A stretch of 64,000 nt of DNA from Aquilaria yunnanensis (taxonomy: Eukaryota > Streptophyta > Magnoliopsida > Malvales > Thymelaeaceae). The DNA is taken from assembly GCA_039654915.1 (NCBI GenBank), contig CM077597.1:89158001-89222000 (forward strand), read 5' to 3'. Positions 52,801 through 64,000 of the stretch are shown piece by piece. Under the pieces are notes generated by a model, which saw nothing but the letters and a program-made list of their open reading frames with translations, did not search any database and had not been told where the DNA came from. How positions within the stretch are numbered: position 1 is the first letter of the stretch; every line of letters starts with the position of its first letter. The translations under genes and the position numbers were made by a program.

Positions 52801-55800
52801 CATTGTACCTATGTCAGTAGCTAACAGCAGCGAATTCTTTCCTTTCAGAAACTTGAATGGGAATCTTTATCTGTAGATCTTCTGCCTCATCCTGATATGT
52901 TCACTGATGCTAATTTAGCATGCTCACAAGGAGTAGATAAAAGAGATGATGACGGTGCGAAGCGAGTCTTCTTTGGTGGAGAGCGCTTTATAGAGGGAAT
53001 AGCAGGAGAGGCTTATGTAATGTGAATCAATCATGCCCTACTAATGCTTACTTTCCTATAGTCCCATTCTATAGCATTGATTTTTATAATTAGTGATATA
53101 GTTGCTTGTGGTTTGTATTTTGACTCCAAGATGTTTCTTTAGATCACAATACAAAGGACTGAACTAAATAGCCCTCTCGGCCTTGAGGTTCAATTGCATA
53201 TTACAGAAGCTGTTTGCCCCGCACTGAGTGAACCAGGTAAAATTTCTCTGATGCTGGGTTGCTATTTGACTTATCAGTAACGTAAATGTGTCAGGATCAT
53301 GTTCAAATACATATGCAGGACTCCGAGCTCTTCTTCGGTTCTTAACTGGAATATATGTATGCCTAAATCGGGGCGACATGGATATAAAGGCCCACCAGGT
53401 TCTAGACATCTTCTTTCAATCTTTGGTTTGTAATGCTTATATGGACATGCATGCGTGTCTTATGTATGTATGTATGTATGTATGCTTGTCGGTTTTTTTT
53501 TTTTCTGAGGTATAACCAGGCATCTATCTCTTATGTACAGCAATCTGCAGAAGCAGCAGGGCGTTCTCTTGTTTCAATTGTTGTGGACCACATATTTCTC
53601 TGCATTAAAGATGCTGGTTTGTTTCCTTCCATCTTGTTTCTAATTATTGGGTTCTGCTGAGGTGAATACTCAATTTACAGTTTTGATAAAGTTGTAACTC
53701 ATTCCCACATACTAATCTTGAGTGTTTTTAATCTGCCTTTTTTATTTTCTTGTTTCTTAATATTACGTAGTTTATGAAGAATATCTTTTGACATGTGGAA
53801 TTTACCTGTAGAGTTTCAGCTTGAGCTCTTAATGCAGTCGCTGTTCTTTTCTCGGGTATGCTTCTCTCATACATAAGGTTTTCTCTTCTGTTTGTCTCAC
53901 TTTCTTGATAAAAATTGGAAGTATCATTTTTAAGTTTTTCAAAATATTTTTATGTCAACTTTTAGCATGTCAAGGATACCAAGGATACTAAAACATCATT
54001 CTAGTAAAATTTGAAAATGCAACACTGAAGTATTATAATCTCAATTGCTTCTGTTAGCATGAGTTCATAGTTATGTTAGTAAGAAACACATACAGAGACA
54101 TGCACAAACAGAGAGAGAGAGAGAGAGAGAGATGAACAATGTAAAAGTTAATGGAGCACACTTGACTTCTTGGACACAAATCAAATGATGAAGAGCAAGA
54201 TTTTGTATAGCTTTTTGTGGAAACTATCTAGTACGTCTTGCATCCCCCATACTTTGAATCATGGTGATATTGATTTTAGTGACAGATCAGATGCTATATA
54301 TATATGTATATATGTTTTAGACTTAAAAATATGATTTACACTAGGTAGATCGGCTTCACGTAGACTTAAATACTACAAATCGGGGGGTTCAATTGTCCGA
54401 AAGAAAAGTCTAACAAAAAAAGGGCAAAGCGCGATATTCTGAGGGCCATTTCATCTTTTTATGGGCACATCCTAGACTGAGCAGGTTACTAGTCATAGTT
54501 GCCCCAAACTAAGTTCCTGTAGACATACAGTAACTTTAACATGTAATTATTATGTAAATATAATGATAATGCCAAAATTTAGAGGAGTTTGTGGGATGGA
54601 CCAAGCTTTTTTTTTTTTTTTTTAAAAAAAAGCAAAATTGGTTTTGACATGAGAATTATCTGGATGCCCATTGCATTATCTTCTTTCACTTGCTTTTTAA
54701 GTTTTTTGACCCTAGGCATCATGATATTCAATATGAAGCATATGATCTCCAGAACTGAAATATGACATGCCAGACATCATGTTTTTGTAGGCCAGTGTCT
54801 CCGGTGGGGAAACTACAAGTAATTTGACCAAAGTTATGATAGGAGGACTGTTTTTAAGGTAAATATTTGCTTGTACCAAATATCTTTATTAAATTAAGTT
54901 GGCAGTCCAATTTATTGCTTCCCCTTGATGTTTGAGCATGTGTCTACTCTGTGTGGTGGAATGCCTAACTACCTCAATTCATTTCTTATGGATTGGCTTC
55001 TCGTCTGAAGTGGTGGAGTGTTCTTTTGTTTCCTTGGAACTTCGCTTTTGTGTGTGTGCGTGTTTCTGAAGTTTTGACAGTTTAATCAATATGGCCTAAA
55101 GGTCACTTGTTAAAGTTGTATATTTTTATCTTTATTTTATAAATCTTATAGTTCCTTTATCACAAGTATCTAGTTGTCTTGAAGCAATCAAATTTTAGAT
55201 AATACGACAAAGATATGTGACTTGTTTTGGATTGCATTGGCATAAATACTCTCAATTGCTCTACCATTTTTGTGTTCGCACAGGATTTGATATTTTTATG
55301 GCTGTGATGCAGGGATACGTTTTCACGTCCTCCATGTACTTTAGTGCAGCCATCAATGAGTGCTGTTGCAGATACCAATATGAATGTTCCTGACTTTGGT
55401 AAGAAAGATATTTAGAAGCTTGTTCATCCCTACCAAAAACCACCTGTTTAATTGAGCATTCCATTACCAATAAGCAAGTTAGAAGAGGAAAAGTTAACTT
55501 CCATTTCAGCACTACGAATTGAGGAGAATTTAGAGACATAACTCAATGAACGTATTAAAATTTTTAGGAGATTCTTGCTTTCATGAGAAAGAATGCATAC
55601 CCTCAAGAAGGGGAAGAAGGGAAAGAAAAATAAAATAATCAATCGTGCAGATGCTAATCTATCTGATACTGGAATTAGGACATATTCATGTGACTATAGT
55701 ATTCTTTGTCATTTGAACAGGCAAGGATTTTCTCCCTCCTATATATCCTCTTTGTGAGCAGCCATGGCAGTCACCTGTTGGTGTTCCTTTAATATGCCTC

Positions 55801-58800
55801 CATTCTCTCCAAGTTCAGCCCTCACCTGCTCCACCATCTTTTGCTTTGCAAACAGTTATAAGTTCTCAGCCACTTTTGGTATGCATTCATACTTCTGGTG
55901 AATGATCCATTTCCATCCAGTTATGAGTATTGCGTAACTATCAATTGCTGTTTCTTCATTCAGATTAATCTTCAGGAAGAGTCTTGTTTAAGGATATTAT
56001 CCTTCTTAGCTGATGGAGTGGTTGTTAATCCTGGTGCTGTTGTGTCAGATTCATCAATCAATTGTCTTCTGTTTGAGCTCAAGGAGTTAGATGTTAGTGT
56101 TCCCTTGGACACTAAGAAATTGGATTATTCAAACAGCAATGGGGACCTTAACCTGCAAAACTCTTTTGCTGGGGCTAGGCTTCACATAGGGAAGCTGTAT
56201 TTTTCAGAGTCACCATCACTAAAACAGAAGCTATTGAATTTGGAGAAGGACCCTGCCTGTTTCTCTCTCTGGGAGGGTCAACCAATTGATGCGAGCCAGA
56301 GAAAATGGAAGGCTGGAGCATCACATGCCAGTTTGTCTTTGGAAACTTCTGCTGGCTTAGGTGGACAGAACTCTGTTGGCTGTAATTCGGGCTTGTGGAT
56401 GTGTGTGGAGTTTAGGGAAGCTGTAGTTGAAGTGGCTATGGTATCTGGTGATGGTAATCCACTGACCATTGTTCCTCCTCCAGGTGGTGTTGTCAGGATT
56501 GGAATTGCTTGTCAACAATTTTTGTCCAATACATCAGTTGAGCAGTTATTTTTTGTTCTGGATCTCTATGCATACTTTGGTAGGGTTATTGAAAAGATTG
56601 CAGCTGTTGGAAAAAGTAAAAGACTGAACAAAATAATGAATGCCTCTTCAAGTGGAAGTTTTGCAGAAAAGGCTCCTTCTGATACTGCTGTAAGTTTAGT
56701 GGTAACTGACCTTCAACTTAGATTTCTGGAATCTTCCTCCATAAATATCCAGGAATGGCCTCTGGTTCGGTTTATTGGAAATGATTTGTTCATCAAGGTT
56801 TCTCATAGGACTCTTGGCGGTGCCATTGCTGTTTCTTCTACTTTGTCTTGGAAGTCTGTTGAAGTGGACTGTGTGGATGCTGAGGTAAAAATTGGACATG
56901 AGTATGGGACAATGTCAACTCCTGCTGAAAATGGTTCTCTGATAACTGGGAATGGATATCATCCACTACGACCTGTCTTTTGGATACATAACCATAAGAT
57001 GCGTCCATTAAATCAAAAGTCTGCTGGGCCTCCTTTTCTAGACATAAGCATGGCACATGTTATTCCCTTGAATGAAAGGGACAAAGAGTGTCATAGTTTA
57101 AGTGTCACAGCTTGCATCTCGGGTGTTCGCTTGGGTGGAGGAATGAGTTACACCGAGGCTCTGTTGCATAGGTTTGGGATACTTGGGCCCGATGGTGGGC
57201 CTGGCGAGGGTCTTTCTAAGGGTTTAGAAAATTTGTCAGCTGGACCAATATCAAAGCTCTTAAAACCTTCAATTCTTCTGGAAGATGATTTAAGATGTGG
57301 TATGGAATTTTGAAGCAATGCAAAATTTCTTTAGTTTGAATGTTTAATCAATGTGAAAGTGTGGTCTTTCTGTGTTTAGGCATTCAATCGCAGTGTCAAA
57401 TTTTCTTGCAGGTGGAACTCTGGGAGAAAAGAAAGATGGTGGCATTTTCCAGCTTGGCTTGCCTGATGATGTGGATGTGTCCATAGAGTTAAGGGACTGG
57501 TTATTTGCTCTTGAAGGTGCACAAGATCTAGCTGAAAGGTGGTGGTTTGACCATCATGAGGGACAGGGCAGGGAGCACAGGTCTTGGCACACAGTTTTCC
57601 AGAGTTTGCAGGTAAAAGCGAAAAGCAGTCCCAGGAATATGACTAATTCTGGAAGGAAATTGCCTGCAATGCACAACTATCCAGTGGAATCAATAACGGT
57701 GGGTGAAATATATTTTCTTCATGAGTTATGCTTTTAGTGTTGCTATTTATTGTTGAGTGGCTTTATAGAATCAGAGTCTGTTGCTCTATAAGCTCCTATC
57801 TCTGCTTTGTTGTCGTCAAATGTTGCTTTCATTCATGGTGCTAAGAGCTGCATTCTACATATATATGCTGACAGTATAGGCCATAGGTTCAAACCTTTGT
57901 ATGCATTATGATACCTGATCATTCCTCATAAAAGAGTGTGAATAATCTCTCATGGGCCCTGGAAACCTGAGATTCAGTTTTTTTTTTTATTTTTCCTTCA
58001 ATTAAATATGGCGTTAAATGTATGTAACAGGTTGGTATAGAAGGCTTAGAGGTATTAAAGCCTTTAGTTCAAAAAGGCTCTCTCCGATTTGTTTCACCTG
58101 AGAATGGCTCCAAAGAAAGTTTTAAGACATCTGGAGGAGTGAATTTTGAAGTCCATATGGTAATGTCAGGAGGGAATACTGAGGACGAAATGGTTAACTG
58201 GGTGGCAGAAAGCTTGAAATTCTCTGTCAATCAGCCGGTAATGAAGTTTAACATCCCTGATGTTCTTCACGTTTGACTTCGCTAAGATAAATGTATTGTT
58301 CTGAATTCTAATGCTGTATTTTCTGCGGATTTCAGATTGAGGCTATTGTGACAAAAGATGAACTTCAACATCTTGCCTGCTTGTGCAAATCTGAAGTGGA
58401 TTCAATGGGTCGGATAGTTGCTGGAGTCTTGCGTCTACTCAAACTGGAGAATTCAGTTGGAAAAGAAGCCATACATAAACTCAGTAACCTGGGTATGTTC
58501 AATTTATGTGTTTTAGTTGATCCTATAATGAAAACTGACATCCTATCTGAAGTTGTTATTTGCTTTGGGAAATATGAGACTCTTGAGTCATGGAGTAACT
58601 GCACATTCTTGTAATGAGGCTTGTCAGTACGATGTTATCTAAATAAGGTGGGTGTGGGTTTTAACTAAATGTTTTCAGATTGTCATGAGATATGCAAATC
58701 AGAAGTTGCAGGTTTAGTTTTTGTGGCAAGCTTTAATTTGCTCGATGACTTTACACCTTAGCTGTGACTGATGTGAGCAAATGGTTTATCTGGGCCTTGT

Positions 58801-59459
58801 TGAACAATTAGTAGATAGGAGTCTGAAAATTACTGTGATGAAAAACCCCGAGTGAAATAAAGAGTGTGATACTTTCTTTTTTCTGCCCTGGCTGAAGAGA
58901 GTGGAGCAACCGATTATTGCTTGATCATAGTTAGCTGACTCCATGAAAGAATAAAGCATGGAAATTTTTTTGACATTAAAATAATTAGTCATGAAATGTC
59001 CTGAAATTGGAGCGGTAAGGTTCATAGTATATGGAATGAATGGTTAAAATTTTTCACCTTTTACATCGTGTTTGTATTAACCTGGTCTTCTTAATCCTTA
59101 CATTGCTGCTTATTATCATCTTTGATCTAACATTCCAACTCACGTGGTGAATTCTAGGAACGGAGGGCTTTGACAAGATTTTCTTTTCAGATAAGCTGAG
59201 TAAGGCCCATGATACCGGCAGCAATGGGCTACCTTCTTCGGTGAATCTTCTGACTTATGAAACCAGAAGTGAAAAACTGGAATCGACGGTAGCTTCACTT
59301 GAGAAGGCAGTTCTGGATTCCAAGGCCGAATTTGCTGCTCTGATCACTGGCATGGATCGGCCAGAATCATCCAATGAACAGCTTAGCATCATTAACGAGT
59401 TGAACCGTAAACTGGAGAGCATGCAGAGTCTGTTGGCTCAACTGCGGACTCAAATTTGA
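49899..59459 (+). CDS. Chorein-N domain protein, UHRF1BP1-like (bridge-like lipid transfer family), 20 exons
   Basis: Spliced reading frame of 1,215 codons; every exon joins in frame at GT-AG sites: 49899-50010, 50099-50187, 50667-50776, 50888-50942, 51542-51630, 52441-52507, 52593-52655, 52849-53016, 53143-53236, 53319-53398, 53541-53616, 53812-53855, 54791-54858, 55313-55398, 55721-55878, 55964-57299, 57412-57698, 58031-58237, 58336-58492, 59158-59459. The start MESILARALEYTLKYWLKSF and the following NLDINGDALHASMGLP are chorein-N features. LEWESLSVDLLPHPDMF and GGERFIEGIAGEAY follow within the first 250 residues, and the last ~70 residues are a predicted coiled coil. Animal relatives (UHRF1BP1/SHIP164) are tube-like lipid transfer proteins at membrane contacts; the plant role is inferred. 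The ATG has a good context (ACGATGG). No stop or frameshift, so it is an active-looking gene. Confidence 0.88.
51818..51852 (+). repeat. Poly-T / poly-G run in intron 5
   Basis: About 17 T followed by a G-rich run of about 13, inside an intron. Such runs are unstable and often misassembled. Confidence 0.8.
53463..53484 (+). repeat. (GTAT)n microsatellite in intron 10
   Basis: About five GTAT units between exons 10 and 11. A GA microsatellite lies in intron 12 at about 54112-54131. Confidence 0.8.
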
Positions 59460-59991
59460 TGGACCTGTTGGGTAGCTACCAATTCTTTGTTGTATTGTGA
59501 AATATATGGATTGAATGGAACCAGTTAATAGAGTTGACAAGCCATTCTTTTGTTGTAAATAGTTTTACACCCGAATACATGCTGATAGATCCAGGGCTTT
59601 TGCTGTATTCTGAACTGAAGGAATCCACAATTTTGTACGAGAAATAACATGTCCCATTCAAAATTCTCGAGTTTTTTTTATTTATTTTCCTGAGACTTGG
59701 GGTTTATTCTTGTGAGTTTTAATTACAGAAGCTTCCTACCTGAGGTTTGTGAATAATTTTCCCCTTTACCTTTCTAAACCTTGAGATAGTGTAAATTACA
59801 AAGGGGGCTTTGTAATTTATTCTTAATAATAAGAGACTTAAGTTAACTATGGGTTGGTACTGTATTTAAACTTTCAAACATTAATATGATATATGGGTTT
59901 ACTAATGTGTTTCTTGGATGCCAAATAGGGTAATCAGTAAAAAGTAATAATTGACGGTCAGCCTTGGCGGGCAGTAGGGTGATTTTCTTAG
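59460..59991 (+). other. 3' untranslated region and spacer of the chorein-N gene
   Basis: It contains TTGTTGTAAATAG-type U-rich sequence within 100-200 bases of the stop, plausible for a plant poly(A) site. The exact end cannot be fixed. Confidence 0.4.
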
Positions 59992-60943
59992 TAGGGATGA
60001 CAATAGATAAAATATGGGTTGGATAGTGTTTATTTCTGTATTCTATCTATCATGTTTAACGCTCAATTCAAATTTCATCTATCTTCATCTGTTTCAAAAT
60101 TTTAATATTTATATCCTATCCATTCTATGATGGGTATGACCAGGTAAAACCTATTTATCCTTTACATACTACCATGGATAATAGTAATTTGCAATTTTTT
60201 TTAAACAAGAAGGCAGTTTCTTAAATGAGAACAATACACCAACAAAGTCCTTAGCTGCGAGTCTGCAACCTAGCAACCCAAATCAATAAGCAAAGAAGTA
60301 AGAAAACAGAGGAATAGGTCATTGAACAATTCATTGGTATTCCTAAAACAACAACAAACAAATAGTCCTGTGGATTTGGCCTGGTGGCTAAAGCATTAAG
60401 GATACTGTGGGGAGGTCTAGGGTTCAACTCTAACCTCCTCACTTCCTCCCTAAAAAATATTTCATAAAATTGGTTTGGTTATCATCCGAGTCTCGAAAGA
60501 GCTGACATTCTCTTTTCCTTATTGAATACTAGTATCTTTTTTCTTGTACATTTGTATGCATGCTTTTGAATATAAAGAAAAAAAAAAAAAACTAAACAAA
60601 CAGGAACAGAAGAAAACCATAACTCCATAAGAGGTGAACAATGGAGACATTGGTTTAGGGCTAGTAAGCGGGCCTGCGATGTTTAGATCAAGACTTCTTC
60701 AAATTACTGTATTGGCCCTACATTAAATTACAAAAAGATATCTAGATAATATAAATATGTAACAACACATATATATGCGGGGTTTGATATGGGGCAGGTA
60801 GAGCCTAAACCTGCATCCTATTCAAATTCATGGCAAGTATAAAAAACCAAATCCAATCCAAATCCATTTAATTGTAAAAAAAATTCCTACCTATAGTGTA
60901 AGATATAGTTGGATACCCGTCAGGGGAATTGTTGACATCCCTA
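59992..60943. mobile_element. hAT-like MITE interrupted by a SINE
   Basis: The ends TAGGGATGACAAT and ...GTTGACATCCCTA are inverted repeats of the common plant TAGGGATGxCAAT type. Internal words such as GGATACCCGTCAGGGG are typical of this MITE group. No clear 8-bp duplication could be found at the flanks. A SINE lies inside (60363-60589). Confidence 0.6.
60363..60589 (+). mobile_element. tRNA-derived SINE
   Basis: A box-like TGGCCTGGTGG (60377-60387) and B box-like GGTTCAACTC (60421-60430) are spaced as in a tRNA-type pol III promoter. A ~150-base body and a 13-base A tail (60577-60589) follow. Flanks ACAAACAAATAG and AAACAAACAG are a plausible diverged target duplication. Confidence 0.65.
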
Positions 60944-61424
60944 CTTTTGGGTGTGATCATTTCTAGTAGGGAAGATTTGGGAAAGAAGATGAAGTTTGGG
61001 CTAATCTATGTTTAAAATCCCTAAGATTATATGTTGTGTTAATTTTAGTCTTAAGTTTCTTTTTTTTTTAGTATAGTCATTTGTTGTTATGAAAAATGAG
61101 GTAACATGGCATTTTCGGCCAAGGCAGGGTGTTGTGCATTGTCACATCGGCTCAGAAAATCTCATGTCATCAAGTTCTATCAAATATAATGAAAAAACTG
61201 GTAGAATGGACTTAGGTAAGACATATGCTATGAGGTAGGAGATTTTATGTTGACATAAATTAAGAAAAAGGACCACTTTAAGATAAATATAAAAGCTAGA
61301 AGACTATAAATGGATTTGAGTTAGAAGATCGCAAATGAATTTTACTATTATAAAAATAGCTCAATCAAATGCTCAAAAGTAGCTTGGCTTTGAAGAAAAA
61401 TTTATTCGCCCTCATAGTAGAGGA
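60944..61424. other. Unassigned AT-rich spacer
   Basis: No gene recognised. Confidence 0.3.
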
Positions 61425-61432
61425 CTAGAAAT

Positions 61433-62298
61433 CAAGGTTGTTAAAGTTGAGTTTATACCTATAGTCATTTTGGTTTTTCTACAGTCATAAAGTCGTAAAA
61501 AGTCGTAGAGTCGTAAGATTCTATAAAAAAACTTTTAGAAAAAGATAAAAAAAATATAGTCATTTAAATTATTTCAGGAAGTTCATATTATATAATTTTT
61601 TCACTTACTAATATTTTAATACCATAAAAATGGCATGACATAAACATATAATACAAAAAAAAAAAATTTCAAATTTACAATTTATAAATAAAAAGTTGAA
61701 AACATCTCAATTATCTAGTGGAACACAAGAAACATTATGACCAATGATAATATCAATATTATTATCTTATAAATTCATATATTCTTCTCCTTCTTCTTTT
61801 TTAGTTTTATCATTTAATAGGTTAAACTTATTTATGCAAATATTTGTATCATCACTAGCATTTTCTTTGTCTACAACCACATTTACATAAACTTGACAAC
61901 TAGGATTATTAAAATCATAGTGAAGAAGAGTAATCAAGCGCCATTAGGAGCTTAAGGAAAAAAACAATAGATGATTTCTTTTTTTTTTTTTGGTTTTCTT
62001 TATTTATTTTTTTTATTTTAATCTAAACTAGTCTAGTTTGATTGTATAAAAATTAAATTGGGTAATAAATTAATATATTTTTTTTTCTTGCTTTCATTTT
62101 TTAGCTCAATTTTAGCAAATTTGATATAATAACATAGAAACATAAAGTCAAAAAATTTCTAAGTTTCTACAACTAAAGTCGGGATTCTTCCCGTTTCTAC
62201 CTACATATAAGTTTCTACTAAGACTTAAAACATTTTTTGTTTCTAGAGTCATAGAAACGTAAGTTTCTATGACTTAAGTTGGGATTTTAATAACCATG
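61433..62298 (-). mobile_element. hAT element derivative, 866 bp
   Basis: The ends CAAGGTTGTTAAA and ...TTTTAATAACCATG are inverted-repeat-like. The 8-bp duplication CTAGAAAT / CTGGAAAT (61425-61432, 62299-62306) differs at one base. The minus strand around 61775-61905 reads VYVNVVVDKENASDDTNIC and then a stop after EEYMNL, which may be the extreme C-terminus of a transposase. The rest is non-coding with many AGTCGTA words. Confidence 0.65.
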
Positions 62299-62306
62299 CT
62301 GGAAAT

Positions 62307-63477
62307 CACAAATATACATAGAGGGAGTAGGGCAAGATTTTTTAAATAAAATACTAAAATAACCCTCAAATTTTGAAAATTTTTCAAATAAATAATTAAG
62401 GATTAAAAAGCGTCCATTTAGTTGCTAAAATAAACAGCATTAAGTGTCATGTTAGCATTCCGTTAGCCAAGTAAATTTTAGGACTAACAGAGTTGATAGT
62501 TTTAACATTATAAAACTTTTGACAACTTTAGTAATTTTAGGATTGACTTGAAAAAAATTTGAAATAGTTACAGAACTGAAAATGTCTTTCCCTTTTCATT
62601 TATACATGGGGTTGGGGATTTCTGTCATAATTATGCCTATAAAAAAAAAAATAAAATAAAAGGGCACAAAAAGGAAGGAAAGGCTAAGGCTCAGGCTTGT
62701 GACCTTTGTTGGGCCAAAATCCAACGAGTGAGAGTGTTGAATCACTGATGAGGCCACATTCTCATTCATCTTCCTCAGCAACCACCGATTGACCAGACGA
62801 CGGTCCTTCATCGGTAATCAGACCAGTTTTCTAATCTAATCTAGACCTCATCACGATCTTTTCCGGGCAAGACCAATAACTAAGATGGAAGGAGGTCTAA
62901 CTAAATGCAAACTCTACAGGACAAACTTATGTCTTCCCCTGTTCTTATCTCCATGGTAACAACCCAGCTCCAATCTTCCACTTAATTTATGGCCCATATT
63001 TTTTTTCTCATTTTTTAATCATTCTGTGTTCTGGTTGTTTAGTAGTTAATCACTTGAAAATTTTGTCTTGATTCTAAACTCTGTTACTGTGGGATTTACT
63101 AATCTTAGGGTGTACTTGGGAGATTATGGATGAGTGTTAGTGATTATTTTATATATAGTAATAATTTTCTGAACTTGTGTATTAATCGGGTGCTAGGAAT
63201 TATATGAAATCTAGAACAAGCATAAAAACTGATAAATTCTCTTCAGCAGGACTTGCAAATCCAATCTACATTTTTCCCTCGGTTGTTGCTTTGTACAACC
63301 TGTAACAAAGCTCAGTCTTCAAAATCCTCCCTCAATAGCATTAATATACTACTCTTGACTCGGTTAGTTTAAGAAATAGACTAACACATAAGCATATTGT
63401 AATTGATGAGAGGTTTCAGAAAACTAGTTCAAGGATATAAACCGTAGCTGTAGCAATATTTCAACATAGAAGCATAT
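62307..63477. other. Unassigned spacer
   Basis: AT-rich with one GC-richer stretch (62690-62960). An ATG at 62885 opens a ~24-codon frame up to a possible splice donor at 62956, but nothing supports it as an exon. No gene called. Confidence 0.3.
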
Positions 63478-64000
63478 TGTGAGAACCCTTACTTTACCAA
63501 GTAATTAATTTATTTTATTTACATAATCCTTGATAAGATTACACTTGCAAGCTAGGTTTAAGTCAAGTCAATGAGTCAAATTGTCCTTGGAGTTCATAGG
63601 ATTAAAAATCTAAGGTAAATTGACCACAAGGGCAACTAGGGGCATTTTGGTAATTTGGCATGTCAAAGGTTAAAATGTAACCAAGAGAGATATAATTGAG
63701 CTTCTAGAGGTGAAATGAATATCTCGATGATATTCGAACTCAGTTTGACCAAAGATTGGCCTTTTTTTGCTAAGGAAGCAAGGAAGGGTAAAATGGTAAT
63801 TTTTAGGTCAAAGATGGTCAAAAAGGGTCTGAAAAGGTGATAAATGGTATTTGAAACCATTTTGTGAAATTTGGTGAATTTTGGAGTTAAATTGACCAAG
63901 TTTGAGACTTTTCTTGCATTTGAAGCTAATAAGGGCATTTTGATAATTTTGGTTGGTCAAAATTGGTCAAACTCGAGTCAAACCTGGGAAACCAGATTCA
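63478..64000 (+). mobile_element. Start of an LTR retrotransposon LTR, cut by the window edge
   Basis: TGTGAGAACCCTTACTTTACC is a common start of plant Ty3/gypsy LTRs. The following 500 bases, rich in GGGCATTTTGGTAATTT and TTGACCAAGTTTGAG words, are typical of such LTRs. The other end, primer site and target duplication lie outside the window. Confidence 0.45.

Noticed and set aside
55261..57056. Antisense frames within the chorein-N gene
   Set aside because: They overlap well-supported plus-strand exons and introns and have no features of their own.
62885..62956. Possible first exon (ATG to a GT donor)
   Set aside because: No downstream exon, no recognisable protein and no conservation evidence within the window.

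Overview
This is a piece of plant nuclear genome, most likely a core eudicot. It is AT-rich, it holds one gene with about 20 exons and GT-AG introns, and most of the rest is nested transposable elements (TEs) with plant-type ends: an initiator-Met primer site, CACTA termini, hAT and Mutator target duplications, and Ogre/Tat-like and Athila-like LTR elements. No prokaryotic features are present.

Layout. (1) 1-14.6 kb is a duplicated cluster of PELPK-type secreted proline-rich protein genes. Two copies are intact (9013-9453 and 13887-14273), one is cut off inside its signal peptide (5961-6008), and a fourth unit without a coding region lies far away at 48.0-49.5 kb. The promoter units of these copies act as a record of insertions. 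Comparing copies shows the empty sites of a Mutator-like foldback element (953-3667, carrying a TRIM cluster), a hAT MITE (6623-7306) and a CACTA-like insert (4224-4913). (2) 11.1-11.9 kb is an array of about 85 bp units rich in inverted repeats. (3) 15260-40242 is an old, degenerate Athila-like LTR retrotransposon with target duplication GCGTG. Its gag-protease is full of stops. Its left LTR was split by a young 16-kb Ogre/Tat-like element (16286-32360, target duplication CGTTT), and its right LTR was split by a long-armed Mutator-like foldback element (37476-39176). (4) 41799-46171 is a 4.4-kb CACTA element with a perfect CAT duplication. (5) 49899-59459 is an intact 20-exon gene for a chorein-N / UHRF1BP1-like protein. 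(6) 59.5-64 kb holds hAT MITEs, a SINE and the start of another LTR.

The most unusual object is the Ogre/Tat-like element. Between two nearly identical 3.2-kb LTRs, with intact primer site and polypurine tract, I see no gag-pol-RT-integrase apart from a possible gag N-terminus. It carries cargo instead. There are three tandem 182-codon ORFs whose centre (basic YAKxRRA stretch followed by a C-x2-C-x4-C-x3-C cluster) resembles the small cysteine-rich nucleic-acid-binding proteins of carlavirus-type plant viruses. Two are open; one is broken by a stop and has lost a cysteine. They are followed by an array of eight 87-bp repeats and then an intronless, open 209-codon LOG-like cytokinin-activating enzyme. 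The cargo ORFs share a TATA-bearing leader. The 3' end carries two minisatellite families that can fold into hairpins. This looks like a gene-carrying, trans-mobilised retroelement and is the part most worth following up.

The intact protein-coding genes are two PELPK genes, the chorein-N gene, two nucleic-acid-binding-like cargo ORFs and the LOG-like cargo ORF. All identifications come from reading motifs by eye; no database search was run.
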